Below, piece by piece: positions 1-10,611 of a stretch of DNA of 64,000 nucleotides. The DNA comes from Streptococcus pyogenes (GTDB lineage Bacteria > Bacillota > Bacilli > Lactobacillales > Streptococcaceae), in contig NZ_LN831034.1 of the NCBI RefSeq assembly GCF_002055535.1, forward strand, positions 1,850,863-1,914,862, read 5' to 3'. The position numbers and the translations under genes were made by a program. Below the pieces are notes generated by a model. It searched no databases. It saw nothing but the letters and a program-made list of their open reading frames with translations, and had not been told where the DNA came from. Numbering within the stretch: position 1 is the stretch's first letter; each line of letters begins with the position of its first letter.

Positions 1-903
1 AGAAACCAAAGGTCGATCAATCCATGAGCGCAAAAGCCTCATCCCCATAGCTGTCTTGGTTTCATCTAACAGCCAATAGAGACTTCCATGTTTTTTATTA
101 GTCCTAGCATTTTCTACCAAATCTAAACTTGACTTAGTGGCATACGACATCTGCAAATAATCCTTGATCTCATAGTGAACCAATGCTTGCAAGTGGCTGA
201 GTTCTCGCATTTGTGTTTTGTGAACGTATTGCAAGAGTTTTCCTGCCGCTGTCAGTTCTACCGTTGTCAATTGGCCGTCAATTAAAGATTTATCTTCATA
301 GACCGTTTCTTCATAAGAAAGCAGCAAATTCATCTGCTTGACCAAAATCGTCTGTTCTTCTTCAGATAAATCAAAACCTAGTAAGACTTCTTTCGCCTTG
401 AGGTTTTGGATTTCGCTACGAACACTCGTAAAGTCCGCCAAATCTGTCACGCAAAATTCACCTGTGGATACATCCATATAAGCCAATCCATAACGGCAAC
501 CATCAAAGTCAACAGCTACCAAAAAGTTATTGGCGCTATCTGGCTTAGCTGAATCCACAACCGTTCCAGGAGTTATGACTTGAACGACCTCACGCTTCAC
601 CACCCCAACAGCTTGCTTTGGGTCTTCCATTTGTTCTGCGACAGCAACCTTGTAACCCAACTCAATTAACACATCAATGTATTGTTGGGCAGAATGATGT
701 GGCACGCCTGCCATAGGAATTGGATTTTCCGCATTCTTGTTGCGACTGGTCAAACCAATTTCTAAGAGTTGTGCTGCTTTGACAGCGTCCTCGTAAAATA
801 ATTCATAAAAGTCACCCATCCTAAAAAGCAAAAAAGCATCTGGATAATCTTTTTTGATGTCCAGATACTGTTGCATTCCAGGAGAAATGTTAGTTTTTGC
901 CAT
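1..903 (-). CDS. mutS: DNA mismatch repair protein MutS, N-terminal part (cut by window edge)
   Basis: The first 301 codons of MutS, which recognises base mismatches and small loops and recruits MutL. The start ATG is at 903-901, preceded by an AAGGAG-type ribosome binding site. The mismatch-reading Phe-x-Glu motif is visible in GDFYELF (about residues 31-36), followed by the connector domain and the start of the core/lever region ([14 protein letters not shown]). The ATPase domain lies outside the window. The start overlaps by 14 bases the end of a decayed small gene (890-1196), so mutS translation was probably coupled to it. Family assignment is certain; the missing C-terminal part cannot be assessed. 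Confidence 0.98.
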   Translation of the reverse strand, partial: MAKTNISPGMQQYLDIKKDYPDAFLLFRMGDFYELFYEDAVKAAQLLEIGLTSRNKNAENPIPMAGVPHHSAQQYIDVLIELGYKVAVAEQMEDPKQAVGVVKREVVQVITPGTVVDSAKPDSANNFLVAVDFDGCRYGLAYMDVSTGEFCVTDLADFTSVRSEIQNLKAKEVLLGFDLSEEEQTILVKQMNLLLSYEETVYEDKSLIDGQLTTVELTAAGKLLQYVHKTQMRELSHLQALVHYEIKDYLQMSYATKSSLDLVENARTNKKHGSLYWLLDETKTAMGMRLLRSWIDRPLVS

Positions 904-1196
904 TTGTTAACTCCTTGTTTAACTGATCTTCTATACGTTTGGTGATATACTGAATCACATCACTTGCATCTTGCATCTTTTCTCGATAATCATCAATTAA
1001 TGGCTGATGACTGAGCCTATCTTCTAGTTCTTTTGCCCTGCTTGCAGATACTGTCGCAGCCTTTTCTTTATCTATTTTTTTTGAAAAGCAGGGCATCTTG
1101 TTGATAGCGTTTCATCTGATAAGCTTACTTTTTAAAATCATGGAGCTTAGACAGCTATTGCTGCACTTCTTTATAAGCAACGATACTAGAATTCAT
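890..1196 (-). pseudogene. Decayed YlbF/YmcA-type small protein gene upstream of mutS
   Basis: Reading from ATG 1196-1194 gives MNSSIVAYKEVQQ, stop, LSKLHDFKK, stop, AYQMKRYQQDALLFKK. After a frame change in the run of eight A on the coding strand, coding continues as IDKEKAATVSASRAKELEDRL and ends in NKELTNGKN at 890. The pieces join into one plausible helical protein of about 100 residues, broken by two nonsense codons and one frameshift. The helical pattern and the motif QPLIDDYREKMQDASDVIQ resemble Com_YlbF (PF06133) proteins; this family call is from memory and tentative. It sits directly upstream of mutS in the same direction and overlaps its start by 14 bases. Alternative: only the 68-residue 3' frame is expressed. 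Confidence 0.55.
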
Positions 1197-1238
1197 GGAT
1201 AGCAAGAATCAATTGTGTCAAAGACTCTTAATAGCTAG

Positions 1239-1676
1239 TCATAGGCCTGCAGCCAAATCTTTTTCAAAGCGTTTAGCAATCTCTTCGTCTCTGCAAATCA
1301 CAAGCAAGGTATCCGCACCAGCAATGGTTCCTAGAATATCTTCAATGGCATCATTGTCAATCAAATTAGCTAGAACATCAGCCTCTCCTAAATTGGTATG
1401 GAGAACCAGCATAAAACCTGCTCGATCAACTTTCAAAACATAAAAACGCACCTCAGGACTAAATGGTGTTGCAACGGGTTCAGACAAACTATAATAGAGT
1501 TTGCCTTGTTCATCTCTCAATTTCAAAAGGCCAATTTCTCTTAAGTCCCGAGATAGAGTTGCTTGGGTGACCACAATGCCTTCTTTTTGAAGGTGATTTT
1601 TAATATCTTCTTGTGTGCCAATATGCTCTGCTTGAATGATTCGCTTAATCTGCTGTTGACGCTCCATTTTATTCAT
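1239..1676 (-). CDS. argR: Arginine repressor ArgR/AhrC
   Basis: A 145-residue arginine-responsive DNA-binding regulator of normal family length. The N-terminal winged helix (about residues 1-70; [17 protein letters not shown] recognition segment seen as [13 protein letters not shown]) binds ARG boxes. The C-terminal oligomerisation and arginine-binding domain carries [17 protein letters not shown] (about 115-133), typical of functional hexameric ArgR. The start at 1676 is supported by GGGGTG seven bases upstream. It is divergent from argS, with 290 bases between them, which suggests local control of arginyl-tRNA synthetase, although I see no clear ARG box. Group A streptococci carry more than one ArgR paralogue, so the exact regulon cannot be decided from sequence. 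Confidence 0.93.
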
Positions 1677-1966
1677 GATATATCACCCCAATTGTATAAT
1701 TATCCTCTCAAATTATAACAAAAAAAGTGTATTATTTCATCTTCGCCCAGCTATTTTCAGCAATTTTTTATCAAATTCAACTAGAATTTCACTTGAAAAC
1801 TGTTGAAAAGAAACCTCATTTCTCTTTTTATAACATTTTCAGAAAAACAACAACCTCAAGCAATTCATTTCCTTGAAAGTTTCAGTATAATTTATCAATC
1901 CTCTCCTCGTTTATTTTAAAGAAATATGTTAGAATAGGGTGACAAACAATTTTTAGGAGACGCTGT

Positions 1967-3658
1967 ATGGATACTAAAACTCTAATCGCAAGTGAAATAG
2001 CTAAAGTTGTTCCAGAATTAGAACAAGATGCTATTTTTAACTTGCTTGAAACCCCAAAAAATTCTGACATGGGAGACCTTGCCTTTCCAGCTTTTAGCTT
2101 AGCAAAAGTCCTTCGCAAAGCCCCTCAAATGATTGCTAGCGAGTTAGCTGAACAGATTGATGAGAGCCAATTTGAAAAAGTCGTAGCTGTCGGCCCTTAC
2201 ATCAACTTTTTCCTTGATAAAGCTAAGATTTCCTCACAGGTCCTTGAACAAGTGATTACAGCAGGTTCAGACTATGCTCAGCAAGACGAAGGTCAAGGGC
2301 GAAATGTTGCTATTGACATGTCAAGCCCAAACATCGCTAAGCCATTTTCAATCGGTCACCTCCGCTCAACAGTTATTGGTGATAGTCTCGCTCACATTTT
2401 TGCCAAAATGGGCTATAAACCTGTAAAAATCAATCACCTTGGTGACTGGGGTAAACAATTTGGTATGCTCATTGTTGCCTACAAAAAATGGGGAGATGAA
2501 GCTGCTGTTCAGGCACATCCTATTGATGAACTCTTAAAACTTTACGTTCGTATCAATGCTGAAGCTGAAACTGATCCCACCGTTGATGAAGAAGCTCGTG
2601 AATGGTTCCGTAAATTGGAAGATGGCGACAAAGAAGCTACTGAATTATGGCAATGGTTCCGTGATGAAAGTTTACTTGAGTTCAACCGACTTTATGACCA
2701 ATTACATGTCACCTTCGATAGTTACAACGGTGAGGCCTTCTATAATGACAAAATGGATGAGGTTCTTGACTTATTAGAAGCTAAAAACCTTCTTGTAGAA
2801 TCTAAAGGTGCCCAAGTTGTTAATCTTGAAAAATATGGTATTGAACACCCTGCCTTGATCAAAAAATCAGATGGCGCTACTCTTTACATTACCCGTGACC
2901 TAGCTGCCGCACTTTACCGTAAACGCACTTATGACTTTGCTAAATCCGTTTATGTTGTTGGTAATGAGCAAGCTGCTCACTTCAAACAATTAAAAGCAGT
3001 GCTAAAAGAAATGGGTTACGATTGGTCAGATGATATGACACACGTTGCTTTTGGACTTGTCACAAAAGGCGGTGCTAAATTATCAACACGTAAAGGTAAT
3101 GTTATTCTTCTTGAACCTACGGTTGCTGAAGCCATTAACCGTGCAGCTTCTCAAATTGAAGCGAAAAATCCAAACCTTGCTGACAAAGAAGCTGTTGCAC
3201 ACGCTGTTGGTGTCGGTGCCATCAAGTTTTACGATCTCAAAACAGATCGTATGAATGGGTATGACTTTGACCTTGAGGCCATGGTTTCCTTTGAAGGAGA
3301 AACTGGACCTTATGTTCAATACGCTCACGCTCGTATCCAATCTATTCTACGTAAAGCTGACTTTACGCCATCTGCAACCACCACTTACAGTTTAGCTGAT
3401 GCTGAAAGCTGGGAAATTATCAAACTTATCCAAGATTTCCCACGCATTATCAAGCGAACATCAGATAACTTTGAGCCTTCTATTATGGCTAAATTTGCTA
3501 TTAACTTAGCCCAAAGCTTTAACAAATATTATGCTCACACTCGCATTCTCGACGACAACTCAGAACGTGATAACCGCTTAGCTCTCTGCTATGCAACTGC
3601 TACTGTTCTTAAAGAAGCGCTTCGCTTACTCGGTGTTGACGCACCAAATGAAATGTAA
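1967..3658 (+). CDS. argS: Arginyl-tRNA synthetase
   Basis: Class I aminoacyl-tRNA synthetase of 563 residues that charges tRNA-Arg with arginine in the cytoplasm. It has the Arg-specific N-terminal domain, the HIGH-type signature in [17 protein letters not shown] (about residues 112-130), the LGDWGKQFG block, and [11 protein letters not shown], which stands in for KMSKS as is usual in ArgRS. The C-terminal DALR anticodon-binding domain ends in [10 protein letters not shown]. The ribosome binding site is AGGAG eight bases before ATG. A strong rho-independent terminator follows at 3671. Confidence 0.98.
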   Translation: MDTKTLIASEIAKVVPELEQDAIFNLLETPKNSDMGDLAFPAFSLAKVLRKAPQMIASELAEQIDESQFEKVVAVGPYINFFLDKAKISSQVLEQVITAGSDYAQQDEGQGRNVAIDMSSPNIAKPFSIGHLRSTVIGDSLAHIFAKMGYKPVKINHLGDWGKQFGMLIVAYKKWGDEAAVQAHPIDELLKLYVRINAEAETDPTVDEEAREWFRKLEDGDKEATELWQWFRDESLLEFNRLYDQLHVTFDSYNGEAFYNDKMDEVLDLLEAKNLLVESKGAQVVNLEKYGIEHPALIKKSDGATLYITRDLAAALYRKRTYDFAKSVYVVGNEQAAHFKQLKAVLKEMGYDWSDDMTHVAFGLVTKGGAKLSTRKGNVILLEPTVAEAINRAASQIEAKNPNLADKEAVAHAVGVGAIKFYDLKTDRMNGYDFDLEAMVSFEGETGPYVQYAHARIQSILRKADFTPSATTTYSLADAESWEIIKLIQDFPRIIKRTSDNFEPSIMAKFAINLAQSFNKYYAHTRILDDNSERDNRLALCYATATVLKEALRLLGVDAPNEM

Positions 3659-3670
3659 GTAATAACATTA

Positions 3671-3706
3671 CTAAGGCTGTCACATTTATGACAGTCTTAG
3701 TTTTTT
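3671..3706 (+). terminator. Rho-independent terminator of argS
   Basis: Twelve-base stem CTAAGGCTGTCA / TGACAGTCTTAG with a seven-base loop, followed directly by TTTTTT. Confidence 0.9.
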
Positions 3707-3745
3707 ATATTATAATAATAGCACAATATGTTACAGGAGAATGCC

Positions 3746-4054
3746 ATGCCATCAGAAAAAGAAATATTAGATGCTCTTAGTAAAGTTTATAGCGAACAAG
3801 TAATACAAGCAGATGATTATTTTCGTCAAGCGATCTTCGAGCTCGCCAGTCAACTTGAAAAAGAGGGGATGAGCTCACTCCTAGCTACAAAAATTGACTC
3901 ACTTATCAATCAATACATCTTAACACATCAATTTGATGCTCCTAAAAGCATATTTGATCTTAGTCGCTTGGTAAAAACAAAAGCTAGCCATTACAAGGGA
4001 ACTGCTATATCAGCTATTATGCTTGGTAGTTTCTTAAGTGGGGGACCAAAATAA
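3746..4054 (+). CDS. Small helical protein, possibly a bacteriocin-immunity (EntA_Immun-like) protein
   Basis: A 102-residue protein starting MPSEKEILDALSKVYSEQVIQ. I chose the ATG at 3746 because AGGAG stands five bases before it; an earlier in-frame start (3728) overlaps that site. It is predicted to be all helical, without a signal peptide or cysteines. The KSIFDLSRLVKTKASHYKG segment near the C-terminus resembles the end of class II bacteriocin immunity proteins. That is an impression from memory, and no bacteriocin gene is nearby. It stands alone between two terminators. Treat the function as unknown if the family search fails. Confidence 0.6.
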   Translation: MPSEKEILDALSKVYSEQVIQADDYFRQAIFELASQLEKEGMSSLLATKIDSLINQYILTHQFDAPKSIFDLSRLVKTKASHYKGTAISAIMLGSFLSGGPK

Positions 4055-4085
4055 AAATACAGGCTGTTTGACCTGTATTTTTATT
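4054..4085. terminator. Bidirectional terminator between the 3746 gene and the YitT cluster
   Basis: Stem AAAATACAGG / CCTGTATTTT with an eight-base loop and T-runs on both strands; it serves two converging genes. Confidence 0.85.
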
Positions 4086-4953
4086 TATCATAATTTCTTC
4101 GGCGAATTTTAAAATCAGAGCTAATAACTTCGTCCACATCAATAATGGAGATAAAGGCATCTGGATCCAAACCAGCTAAAATACGTTTGACTTCCCGAAC
4201 TTCAGTTGGGTTCAAGGTCACATACATGATATTGTAATCATTACCAGAGTAAGCTCCTTGACCTTTCAAGTAAGTCACTCCACGATTGATTTCGGTTAGG
4301 ATAGCTTGAGCGGCAGCCTCTGAATGCTTGGTAATAATAATCATTCCACGGATAGTGTAACCACCATTTTGAACCACACTAATCATTTGGCTAAAAACAA
4401 AGCTTGCCACCAAAGTGTAAAGCATGTGTTTTAAATCCACATAAGTCAACGAAGCTGTCAATACAAGAGCATCCACCAAAAGCAAAGTTTGACCTAGCTT
4501 AGCTCCAAATTTTTCTTCTGCAATGCGACCAATAATATCCGTTCCACCTGTGGTTGCACCATAGCGAAAAACAATGCCACTCCCAATCCCTGAAAAGAGA
4601 CCTGCCACTACAGCCACCAACATCATGTCATTTTCCAAGCCAAGTTCGATAGGAACTTTTTGCCACATCCAGATAAAAGCGGACATCAGAACTGTTCCAT
4701 AGATGGTTAGAGCCAAAGAACGCTTCCCAAAAATCTTTGCCCCTAAAATAAAAAGTGGAAGATTAAATAAGAGAGAAGAGTAAGCAGGATTAATCCCAAA
4801 ATGCGCGTGTAAAATCAAGGTTATTCCTGCCACACCACCTTCAGCCAAAGCATTAGCCATGTTAAAATTAACAAAACCGAAGGTATAAATGGCTACACCT
4901 AGGGCAATCAAAAACAGTTTTAGTAGTTTAGTCAATTTATCGTGATGTGCCAT
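4081..4953 (-). CDS. YitT-family membrane protein (DUF161 + DUF2179), copy 1
   Basis: A 290-residue membrane protein of the YitT family. The N-terminal two thirds hold about five to six hydrophobic segments with glycine-rich motifs (ANALAEGGVAGITL, GSGIVFRYGATTGGTDI). The C-terminal soluble DUF2179 domain (about residues 200-285) carries KHSEAAAQAILTEINRGVTYLKGQGAYSG. No substrate is established; transport of a small solute is a common guess. It is the last of three adjacent minus-strand paralogues downstream of aspS. The start is ATG at 4953; its ribosome binding site is weak (GAGGATAAAGG upstream). Confidence 0.9.
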   Translation of the reverse strand: MAHHDKLTKLLKLFLIALGVAIYTFGFVNFNMANALAEGGVAGITLILHAHFGINPAYSSLLFNLPLFILGAKIFGKRSLALTIYGTVLMSAFIWMWQKVPIELGLENDMMLVAVVAGLFSGIGSGIVFRYGATTGGTDIIGRIAEEKFGAKLGQTLLLVDALVLTASLTYVDLKHMLYTLVASFVFSQMISVVQNGGYTIRGMIIITKHSEAAAQAILTEINRGVTYLKGQGAYSGNDYNIMYVTLNPTEVREVKRILAGLDPDAFISIIDVDEVISSDFKIRRRNYDK

Positions 4954-4995
4954 CCTTTATCCTCACTATTCTTCGCAGGCAACTCTAATGCTCAT

Positions 4996-5874
4996 TTATT
5001 TTCTCTTTTTATGGTATTTGCTTTTAATAGTTAAAAATTCTGGGCTATTGACTTCATTAACATCAAAATAAGTGATAAAGGCATTGGGATCAACCTGAGT
5101 TAAAAAAGCTTTTAATTCCCTAATATCTCTTCGCCCCAAAGCCACATAAATCACTTTTTTACGGCGACCAGAGTAGGCTCCTTCACCTGTTAGATAAGTA
5201 ACTCCTCTTCCCAATTCGTCCATGATGAACCGGGCAATTTTCTCCGCTTGTTCTGAAACGATAAAAATGCCACGGGCTGAATAACCACCTTGTTGTACCA
5301 AGCGAACAATTTGACCATACATAAAGCTAGCAATCAGAGCATACATCATTTGCGGCAGGGAAATATAAGTCAAAGAGACAATCATGACAAAAAGATCAAT
5401 GCCTAAAAGAGCTTGATTCAGCTGTAGTCCTAACTTGTCTTCTAATAACTTAGCAATAATATCTGCTCCACCGATGGTTCCACCATTGCGAAACACAAGA
5501 CCGCCACCTAGACCACCAATAATTCCAGCCATCAAGGAAACGACTAAATTGTCATGGTCCAAGTCAACGACCAAAGGAAAGCGTTGAAACAGCCACACAA
5601 AAAAGTAAAGTGATAAAATACCCGTTACTGTGTAAACCATGGCTCTTTTCCCAAAACATCTAGCTCCCAGCAAGACCAAAGGCAAATTAATCAAATAGCC
5701 TATCAAAGAAGGATCAATCTCAAAAAGTGCCTTACCAACTAGGGTGAGACCAGCTAAACCATTGGCTGCAATGCGATTAGCCATGTAAAAATAAACAAAA
5801 GCAAAGGCGTAGATAGCAGCTCCTAAAATAATAAAGCAAAATTTCTTTAACTGTAAACGTTGGTCAATTGACAT
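4996..5874 (-). CDS. YitT-family membrane protein (DUF161 + DUF2179), copy 2
   Basis: A 292-residue paralogue of its neighbours. The start MSIDQRLQLKKF at 5874 is favoured over a longer frame because AGGAGGTGTC immediately precedes it. The membrane domain shows MANRIAANGLAGLTL and GGLVFRNGGTIGGADI. The DUF2179 tail contains EQAEKIARFIMDELGRGVTYLTGEGAYSG. About 20 bases separate it from copy 3 upstream and 42 from copy 1 downstream, so the three probably share a transcript with aspS. Function is not established. Confidence 0.9.
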   Translation of the reverse strand: MSIDQRLQLKKFCFIILGAAIYAFAFVYFYMANRIAANGLAGLTLVGKALFEIDPSLIGYLINLPLVLLGARCFGKRAMVYTVTGILSLYFFVWLFQRFPLVVDLDHDNLVVSLMAGIIGGLGGGLVFRNGGTIGGADIIAKLLEDKLGLQLNQALLGIDLFVMIVSLTYISLPQMMYALIASFMYGQIVRLVQQGGYSARGIFIVSEQAEKIARFIMDELGRGVTYLTGEGAYSGRRKKVIYVALGRRDIRELKAFLTQVDPNAFITYFDVNEVNSPEFLTIKSKYHKKRK

Positions 5875-5893
5875 GACACCTCCTGTGTTTTTC

Positions 5894-6835
5894 TTAATCA
5901 TCTTCCACAAAACGACCGATAATTCTAACATTCTCAGCCACTGAAACAAAGGCTTGTGGGTCTGTTTTTAACATCAGCCATTTGAATTCTGGGTATTCTT
6001 CACATGTCAAAATGGTAATCAAAACTGCTTTTTGTTCATGCTTGTAAGTCCCTTCTGCGTCGTTGATACTGGTCACTCCGCGATGCAGACGTTTATGGAT
6101 CATATGAATCACACGCTCTGGATGGCTGGTAACAATAGTTGCCTGCATTTTCTTTTGCTTGGTGAAAATGGCATCCGTAACACGACTTGATACAAAGATA
6201 GAGACCATAGAATAAAGGGCGTACTGCCAGCCAAATAAAATCCCTGCAAAGGCTAAAATTGCACCATTAACCATCAATGAGAGACTGCCCACATCCTTGC
6301 CTGTTCGTTTTCTAAGGGTCAAACTGACAATATCAGTCCCCCCACTAGAGATACGTGATTTGAGACCTGTACCAATTCCCATTCCCATAACCAAACCACC
6401 AAAAATAGCATTGATAAGAGGATCAGTCGTCAGCGTCACTTGAGGCATGATTTGAATAAAGAAAGAACTCATGCTGACTGTGATAAAGGTAAAAATGGTA
6501 AATTGATGCCCAATTTTATACCAAGCTAAAATAAGCAAAGGAATATTAATCAAATAAAACGCAAAGGCGATGGGAAAATCATAGCCTAAAAGACGATGAC
6601 TAAGAGCTGAAAAAACCTGTGCTAGACCAGTTGCTCCACTTGAATAAACATGCCCAGGCTGGAAGAAAAAATTCACAGCAATACTAGAGAGAATGCCATA
6701 AAGCAGAGAAGCCGAAATCTTCTCTGCATATTTTTCTCTTGAAATACTTCTTAGAGCGTGGAGTAGGCCAACTTTCTTGGCCCCTCTACTAATGACATAT
6801 TTAACTTTTTTCTTATAGGTTGTTTTCTTAATCAT
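5894..6835 (-). CDS. YitT-family membrane protein (DUF161 + DUF2179), copy 3
   Basis: A 313-residue paralogue with a basic N-terminal extension ([21 protein letters not shown]) before the first membrane segment. Motifs are [17 protein letters not shown] and [15 protein letters not shown], with tail [23 protein letters not shown]. It diverges from copies 1 and 2, as the altered GVT motif shows ([11 protein letters not shown] in place of a GQGAYSG-like block). Its ATG overlaps the end of aspS by eight bases, indicating translational coupling to the synthetase gene. Confidence 0.88.
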   Translation of the reverse strand: MIKKTTYKKKVKYVISRGAKKVGLLHALRSISREKYAEKISASLLYGILSSIAVNFFFQPGHVYSSGATGLAQVFSALSHRLLGYDFPIAFAFYLINIPLLILAWYKIGHQFTIFTFITVSMSSFFIQIMPQVTLTTDPLINAIFGGLVMGMGIGTGLKSRISSGGTDIVSLTLRKRTGKDVGSLSLMVNGAILAFAGILFGWQYALYSMVSIFVSSRVTDAIFTKQKKMQATIVTSHPERVIHMIHKRLHRGVTSINDAEGTYKHEQKAVLITILTCEEYPEFKWLMLKTDPQAFVSVAENVRIIGRFVEDD

Positions 6836-8576
6836 GACTTTCTATTTGAAGACTGAGTTCTTCTAATTGGTTTTCAGAAACAAGACTAGGTGCTTGCGTC
6901 ATTGGATCAGAGGCTTTGTTATTTTTAGGGAAGGCAATAACTTCTCGAATATTGTCTTTTCCAGCAAGCAACATGACAAAACGGTCAAGACCAATTGCCA
7001 AGCCACCATGAGGAGGAAAGCCGTAGTCCATCGCTTCTAGTAAGAAACCAAATTGGTCGTTAGCTTCATCAGCGGTAAAGCCAAGAGCCTTGAACATGCG
7101 CTCTTGCATCTCTTTTTGATTGATACGCAGGCTACCACCACCAAGCTCGTAACCATTTAAAACGATGTCGTAAGCAATAGCCCGTACCTTAGCCAAATCA
7201 CCCTCTAACTCATGAGCAGATTCTGGCGTTGGAAGAGTGAAGGGGTGATGAGCTGACATATAACGTCCTTCTTCTTCTGACCACTCAAACATTGGCCAAT
7301 CAACCACCCAAAGGAAATTAAACTGCGACTGATCAATCATGTCAAGGTCCTTGGCAATACGATTACGAAGGGCACCTAATGTATTATTAGCAACCTCAAG
7401 AGTATCCGCTACAAATAAAACCAAATCATTCTCAGCAAGTTTTAATTGGCTTGACAACTCTGTCTCAATAGCTGTCAAGAACTTGGCTACTGGGCCTGCC
7501 AATTGACCATCTGTCACCTTAACCCAGGCAAGGCCTTTAGCACCAAATTGTTTGGCAAACTCAGTTAATTTGTCAATATCTTTACGAGAGTATCGATCTG
7601 CATTTCCCTTCACCACAATCGCCTTGACAGCTGGTGCTTCTGAGAAAACCTTGAAGTCATTTCCTTTGACAGTTACTGTCAAGTCTTGTAAAAGCATTTC
7701 AAAACGTGTGTCTGGTTTATCAGAGCCGTAGCTATTCATTGCTACATCGTAGCTCATACGTGGGAATGGTAGGGTTACATCTATTTCTTTTGTCTCTTTC
7801 ATCACTTTAGCAATCATGCCTTCAACGATGTCTTGAATTTCTTGTTCAGAAAGGAATGACGTTTCCAAGTCAACTTGTGTAAACTCAGGTTGACGGTCAC
7901 CACGTAGATCTTCATCGCGGAAACATTTCACAATTTGATAATAGCGATCAAAGCCAGCATTCATCAATAACTGTTTGGTTATTTGCGGACTTTGTGGCAA
8001 AGCATAGAAATGCCCTTGGCTAACACGACTTGGTACCAGATAGTCACGCGCACCTTCTGGAGTTGATTTTGTCAACATAGGTGTCTCGACATCGATAAAC
8101 TCAAGGTCATCAAGGTAATTACGGATAGAATGAGTCACTTTTGCACGTAGCTTGAAGTTTTCTAACATTTCTGGACGTCGTAAATCTAAGTAACGGTAAC
8201 GTAAACGCGTGTCATCACTTACTTCAACGTCATCTTTAATTTCAAAAGGCGTCGTTTTAGCTGTGTTTAAAATGGTCAAAGCAGATACTTTTAACTCAAC
8301 CATTCCTGTCGCCAACTTATCATTGGCTTGTTGTCGAGCTTCAACAAAACCTTCCACTTCAATCACATATTCACTACGTAAGCGTTCAGCAGTTGCCATC
8401 ACATCACTGGAAACTTCCTCAGGGTTAATGACTAATTGCATCACACCCTCACGGTCACGCAAATCAATAAAGATGAGACCACCCAAGTCACGACGACGAC
8501 TGACCCATCCTTTCAATGTGATTGTCGTTCCAATGTGTTCTTCGCGAACACGCCCTGCATACATGCTACGTTTCAT
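6828..8576 (-). CDS. aspS: Aspartyl-tRNA synthetase
   Basis: Class IIb synthetase, 582 residues from the chosen start [16 protein letters not shown] (ATG at 8576, AGGGAA seven bases upstream); a longer frame to 8627 has no ribosome binding site. It has the N-terminal OB-fold anticodon domain, the catalytic motif 2 region [20 protein letters not shown], a bacterial GAD insertion, and motif 3 [15 protein letters not shown] near the C-terminus. It charges tRNA-Asp. Streptococci usually make Asn-tRNA separately, but discrimination cannot be read here. It is followed by the YitT genes with an eight-base overlap. Confidence 0.98.
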   Translation of the reverse strand: MKRSMYAGRVREEHIGTTITLKGWVSRRRDLGGLIFIDLRDREGVMQLVINPEEVSSDVMATAERLRSEYVIEVEGFVEARQQANDKLATGMVELKVSALTILNTAKTTPFEIKDDVEVSDDTRLRYRYLDLRRPEMLENFKLRAKVTHSIRNYLDDLEFIDVETPMLTKSTPEGARDYLVPSRVSQGHFYALPQSPQITKQLLMNAGFDRYYQIVKCFRDEDLRGDRQPEFTQVDLETSFLSEQEIQDIVEGMIAKVMKETKEIDVTLPFPRMSYDVAMNSYGSDKPDTRFEMLLQDLTVTVKGNDFKVFSEAPAVKAIVVKGNADRYSRKDIDKLTEFAKQFGAKGLAWVKVTDGQLAGPVAKFLTAIETELSSQLKLAENDLVLFVADTLEVANNTLGALRNRIAKDLDMIDQSQFNFLWVVDWPMFEWSEEEGRYMSAHHPFTLPTPESAHELEGDLAKVRAIAYDIVLNGYELGGGSLRINQKEMQERMFKALGFTADEANDQFGFLLEAMDYGFPPHGGLAIGLDRFVMLLAGKDNIREVIAFPKNNKASDPMTQAPSLVSENQLEELSLQIESHD

Positions 8577-8913
8577 AAATAAATTCCCTAAAACAAACAG
8601 AATCCTGTGAAACCTGCTCGTTTCCAATTCCTTTCACTATATAAATCAATTAATTCATTCCCTACTATTATAGCAAAAAGCCCTTAAAAACCCCACCCAT
8701 TTAAAAAGAGTTTTTCTAAAGATAAAGCAAAAATACTGAGCCGTCAGTATTTTGACATATCAAGTGTCCTCACAGAATACTAAGAAAGCTAATCAATCCC
8801 CTTACAGAAAACAAACAGGTGCAACTCCCTTCTAAAAAGAGAAGTTACACCTGTTTTAGTGATTATCTTCTAAACAATCATATCAACACAAGCTTATGAC
8901 GACAATAAAATCA
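8577..8913. other. Intergenic region between hisS and aspS with a hisS-side hairpin
   Basis: No gene is visible in these 337 bases. An inverted repeat at 8816-8853 (CAGGTGCAACT... / ...AGTTACACCTG with a T-rich flank on the minus strand) is the likely hisS terminator. The remainder is AT-rich and should hold the aspS promoter, which I could not place with confidence. Confidence 0.65.
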
Positions 8914-10194
8914 TTAAGATAATAATTGCTCTGAGATGTTCGCAAAGTTTGTCATCATATCTTCAAAACTGACTTCCACTTCTTGACGACTACGATTATT
9001 CTTAATCACAGCTTTGCCTGCTTCAACTTCACTTTCTCCTAAAGTCATTACCAATTTTGCTTTAAAGGTATCGGCTGATTTAAACTGAGCCTTAATCTTA
9101 CGGCCAAGGTAATCTCGTTCAGCTGTAAACCCTTGACGGCGAATGGCTTGAACCAATTCTAAAGCTTTGCTATTAGCACCATCACCTAACACAGCAAGGT
9201 AAATATCCATCTCTGTCTCAATTGGCAAGGTAATGCCCTGCTTTTCAATAATCATCAAGAGACGTTCTAAACCAAGACCAAAGCCAAATCCTGGAGTCTC
9301 AGGCCCACCAAAATAACCTACCAAACTATCATAACGTCCACCCGCACAGATAGTTAAGTCAGAACCTTCCACAGACGTGATGAATTCAAAAATAGTGTGG
9401 CTATAGTAATCAAGGCCACGCACCATATTGGTGTCAATCACATAAGGAATGTCAAGTGCTTCAAGCATATCTTTGACCGCCTCAAAGTGCGCCTGACTTT
9501 CCTCATCTAAGTAATCCAAAATAGAAGGCGCTTTTTCAACGGCTAGTTTATCTTCTTTTTCTTTAGAATCAAGCACGCGCAGTGGGTTTTCATCCAAGCG
9601 ACGTTGACTATCTTTAGATAATTGATCACGCATTGGTGTTAAGTAGTCAATCAAGGCTTGACGATAAGCTGCACGACTCTCAGGACTCCCCAAACTATTT
9701 AAATGAAGGGTGACATCCTTAATGCCCAATTTTTCAAAGAGGTGATAGGCCATCGCAATGGTTTCAACATCTGTTGCTGGATTAGCAGCGCCGAAACATT
9801 CTACCCCAATCTGGTGAAATTCACGTAAACGACCAGCTTGAGGACGTTCGTAGCGGAACATGGAACCGATATAATAAAGTTTGACGGGTTTTTGGACCTC
9901 TGGCGCAAACAATTTATTTTCAACATAAGAACGCACCACTGGAGCTGTACCCTCTGGTCGCAAGGTAATGTGACGATCTCCTTTATCATAGAAATCATAC
10001 ATTTCCTTCGTCACAATATCAGTCGTATCACCTACAGACCGCGAGATTACCTCGTAGTGTTCAAACATAGGAGTACGAATTTCTCCATAATTATATTGGC
10101 TAAACGTATCACGCGCAACAGATTCCACATACTGCCATTTCGCAGCATCCCCAGGCAGAATATCCTGGGTTCCTTTTGGTTTTTGAAGTTTCAT
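8914..10194 (-). CDS. hisS: Histidyl-tRNA synthetase
   Basis: Class IIa synthetase of 426 residues starting [16 protein letters not shown] at 10194, with GAGGTAAACTT just before the ATG. Motif 2 is [20 protein letters not shown]; the histidine-specific loops appear as [12 protein letters not shown] and [15 protein letters not shown]; motif 3 is [13 protein letters not shown]. The C-terminal anticodon-binding domain ends in a leucine-rich tail. It is transcribed away from rpmF, and about 220 bases separate the two starts. Confidence 0.98.
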   Translation of the reverse strand: MKLQKPKGTQDILPGDAAKWQYVESVARDTFSQYNYGEIRTPMFEHYEVISRSVGDTTDIVTKEMYDFYDKGDRHITLRPEGTAPVVRSYVENKLFAPEVQKPVKLYYIGSMFRYERPQAGRLREFHQIGVECFGAANPATDVETIAMAYHLFEKLGIKDVTLHLNSLGSPESRAAYRQALIDYLTPMRDQLSKDSQRRLDENPLRVLDSKEKEDKLAVEKAPSILDYLDEESQAHFEAVKDMLEALDIPYVIDTNMVRGLDYYSHTIFEFITSVEGSDLTICAGGRYDSLVGYFGGPETPGFGFGLGLERLLMIIEKQGITLPIETEMDIYLAVLGDGANSKALELVQAIRRQGFTAERDYLGRKIKAQFKSADTFKAKLVMTLGESEVEAGKAVIKNNRSRQEVEVSFEDMMTNFANISEQLLS

Positions 10195-10333
10195 AAGTTT
10201 ACCTCTTTGATTAGTTTTCTCTTTAAACATTCTACCATTTTTTCTTATATTTTAAACAAGCATATATCATTTGCTTTAGTTTGATAGTATTTTCACCATG
10301 AAATTGTAAAAATAAAAAGTTTTGTCAAGTAAC

Positions 10334-10362
10334 TTTACTTTACAAAAAAGATATGTTATCAT
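10334..10362 (+). promoter_or_regulatory. Likely rpmF-rpmG promoter
   Basis: TTTACT, 17-base spacer, TATCAT, about 50 bases before the rpmF ATG. Spacing is ideal and the boxes are near consensus. Confidence 0.6.
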
Positions 10363-10413
10363 AGTGAAGTTGATGAAAATCAAAACTTACACATCGAAAG
10401 GAAGAACAAGAAA

Positions 10414-10596
10414 ATGGCAGTACCTGCACGTCACACGTCAAAAGCGAAGAAAAACAAACGTCGTACACACTACAAATTGACAGCTCCATCTGTACAATTC
10501 GACGAAACTACTGGAGATTACTCACGTTCTCACCGTGTATCCCTTAAAGGATACTACAAAGGACGTAAAATCGCTAAAGCTAACGAAGCTAAATAA
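10414..10596 (+). CDS. rpmF: Large ribosomal subunit protein bL32, zinc-free type
   Basis: A 60-residue ribosomal protein, [22 protein letters not shown], with the family's basic N-terminus. It has no cysteines, so it is the form that lacks the CxxC zinc ribbon. The ribosome binding site GAAAGGAAG precedes ATG. It is 15 bases upstream of rpmG and co-transcribed with it. Confidence 0.97.
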
Positions 10597-10611
10597 TAGA
10601 AGGGAGATACC

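Noticed and set aside
1195-1443. Plus-strand open frame opposite argR
   Set aside because: Lies within argR on the other strand, with serine-rich composition typical of an antisense shadow and no ribosome binding site.
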